This document shows positions 6,028 through 6,110 of a stretch of 6,110 nucleotides of DNA, piece by piece (the first letter of the stretch is position 1; each line of letters opens with the position of its first letter). The stretch covers positions 1-6,110 of the forward strand of contig SRXB01000131.1 in NCBI GenBank assembly GCA_009724975.1, read 5' to 3'. The translations under genes were made by a program, and so were the position numbers. The DNA is from a bacterium (GTDB lineage Bacteria; Desulfobacterota; Deferrisomatia; Deferrisomatales; BM512). The notes beneath the pieces are model-generated. The model was given only the letters and a program-made list of their open reading frames with translations, ran no database searches and was not told the DNA's origin.

Positions 6028-6041
6028 TGGAGCGGTAGCGA
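6028..6041 (-). repeat. Degenerate partial third copy of the repeat core
   Basis: TGGAGCGGTAGCGA matches TGGAGCGCCAGCGA of the right copy (5977-5990) at 12 of 14 positions in the same orientation, 51 bases further on. The outer TTGGGT arms are not conserved. A separate small perfect hairpin, GCGC-TTTA-GCGC, lies between them at 6011-6022. Confidence 0.45.
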
Positions 6042-6060
6042 CCCTTCGTCGGGTTTTTTT
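6041..6060 (+). terminator. Weak terminator-like hairpin with a long T run
   Basis: ACCC (6041-6044) and GGGT (6051-6054) form a short stem around TTCGTC, followed by an uninterrupted run of T residues to 6060. The 4-bp stem is short, but the seven-T run and the position 87 bases after the small membrane gene fit termination of that transcript. An alternative stem CGAC/GTCG (6039-6042 with 6048-6051) competes with it. Confidence 0.45.
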
Positions 6061-6081
6061 AATGTAAAATTTCTACGTTTG

Positions 6082-6098
6082 AGGGGCTGGCCGCCCCT
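6082..6098. repeat. GC-rich hairpin at the right edge
   Basis: AGGGGC (6082-6087) and GCCCCT (6093-6098) pair perfectly around TGGCC, with TG/CA able to extend the stem past a one-base bulge. No T run follows, so it is not a standard terminator. The window ends 12 bases later, so what it belongs to cannot be told. Confidence 0.4.
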
Positions 6099-6110
6099 TC
6101 ACCCGGCCCC

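Noticed and set aside
6066..6077. AAAATTTCTACG resembling the end of a Cas12a CRISPR repeat
   Set aside because: Only a few bases match. There is no second repeat copy, no spacer pattern and no cas gene.

Overview
The window comes from a GC-rich bacterial chromosome. Codon third positions are mostly G or C from the left edge to about 5357, and the last 700 bases are visibly more AT-rich. The gene set is a CarD-type RNA polymerase-binding regulator, a YacL-type PIN/TRAM membrane protein and a fused IspD-IspF enzyme, beside a DUF362 ferredoxin-like protein and a long-chain acyl-CoA synthetase. It suggests an anaerobic or deeply branching lineage such as Thermodesulfobacteriota (old Deltaproteobacteria) or a relative. 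That placement is inference from gene order and family membership; no rRNA or other phylogenetic marker is present.

Left part (1-2660): a long-chain fatty acid AMP-forming acyl-CoA synthetase runs on the minus strand off the left edge. It lacks its C-terminal third and has a good sigma70-like promoter upstream. A small plus-strand gene for a single-pass membrane protein of unknown function follows. Its stop codon overlaps the stop of a convergent minus-strand gene for a DUF362 protein with two 4Fe-4S motifs. The DUF362 gene and the next operon diverge from a 111-base region that holds a candidate promoter and a repeated CCATAGG box.

Middle part (2672-5409): a tight three-gene plus-strand operon, carD-like / PIN-TRAM / ispDF. 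The first two genes share an ATGA junction, and the third starts at a TTG inside the second. A strong intrinsic terminator lies 25 bases after the last stop. IspDF carries the third and fifth steps of the MEP isoprenoid pathway on one chain; the intervening kinase IspE is not in the window. The order resembles the CarD-YacL-IspD-IspF arrangement known in several bacterial groups.

Right part (5410-6110): intergenic, AT-rich DNA holding one small two-helix membrane protein gene at about 33% GC. It is flanked by two inverted copies of a roughly 38-base palindromic GTTGGGT...ACCCAAC element of the dispersed REP-like kind. Beyond it lie a partial third copy, a weak terminator-like hairpin and another hairpin at the edge. 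This stretch looks like an acquired or mobile insertion and is the least explained part of the window.
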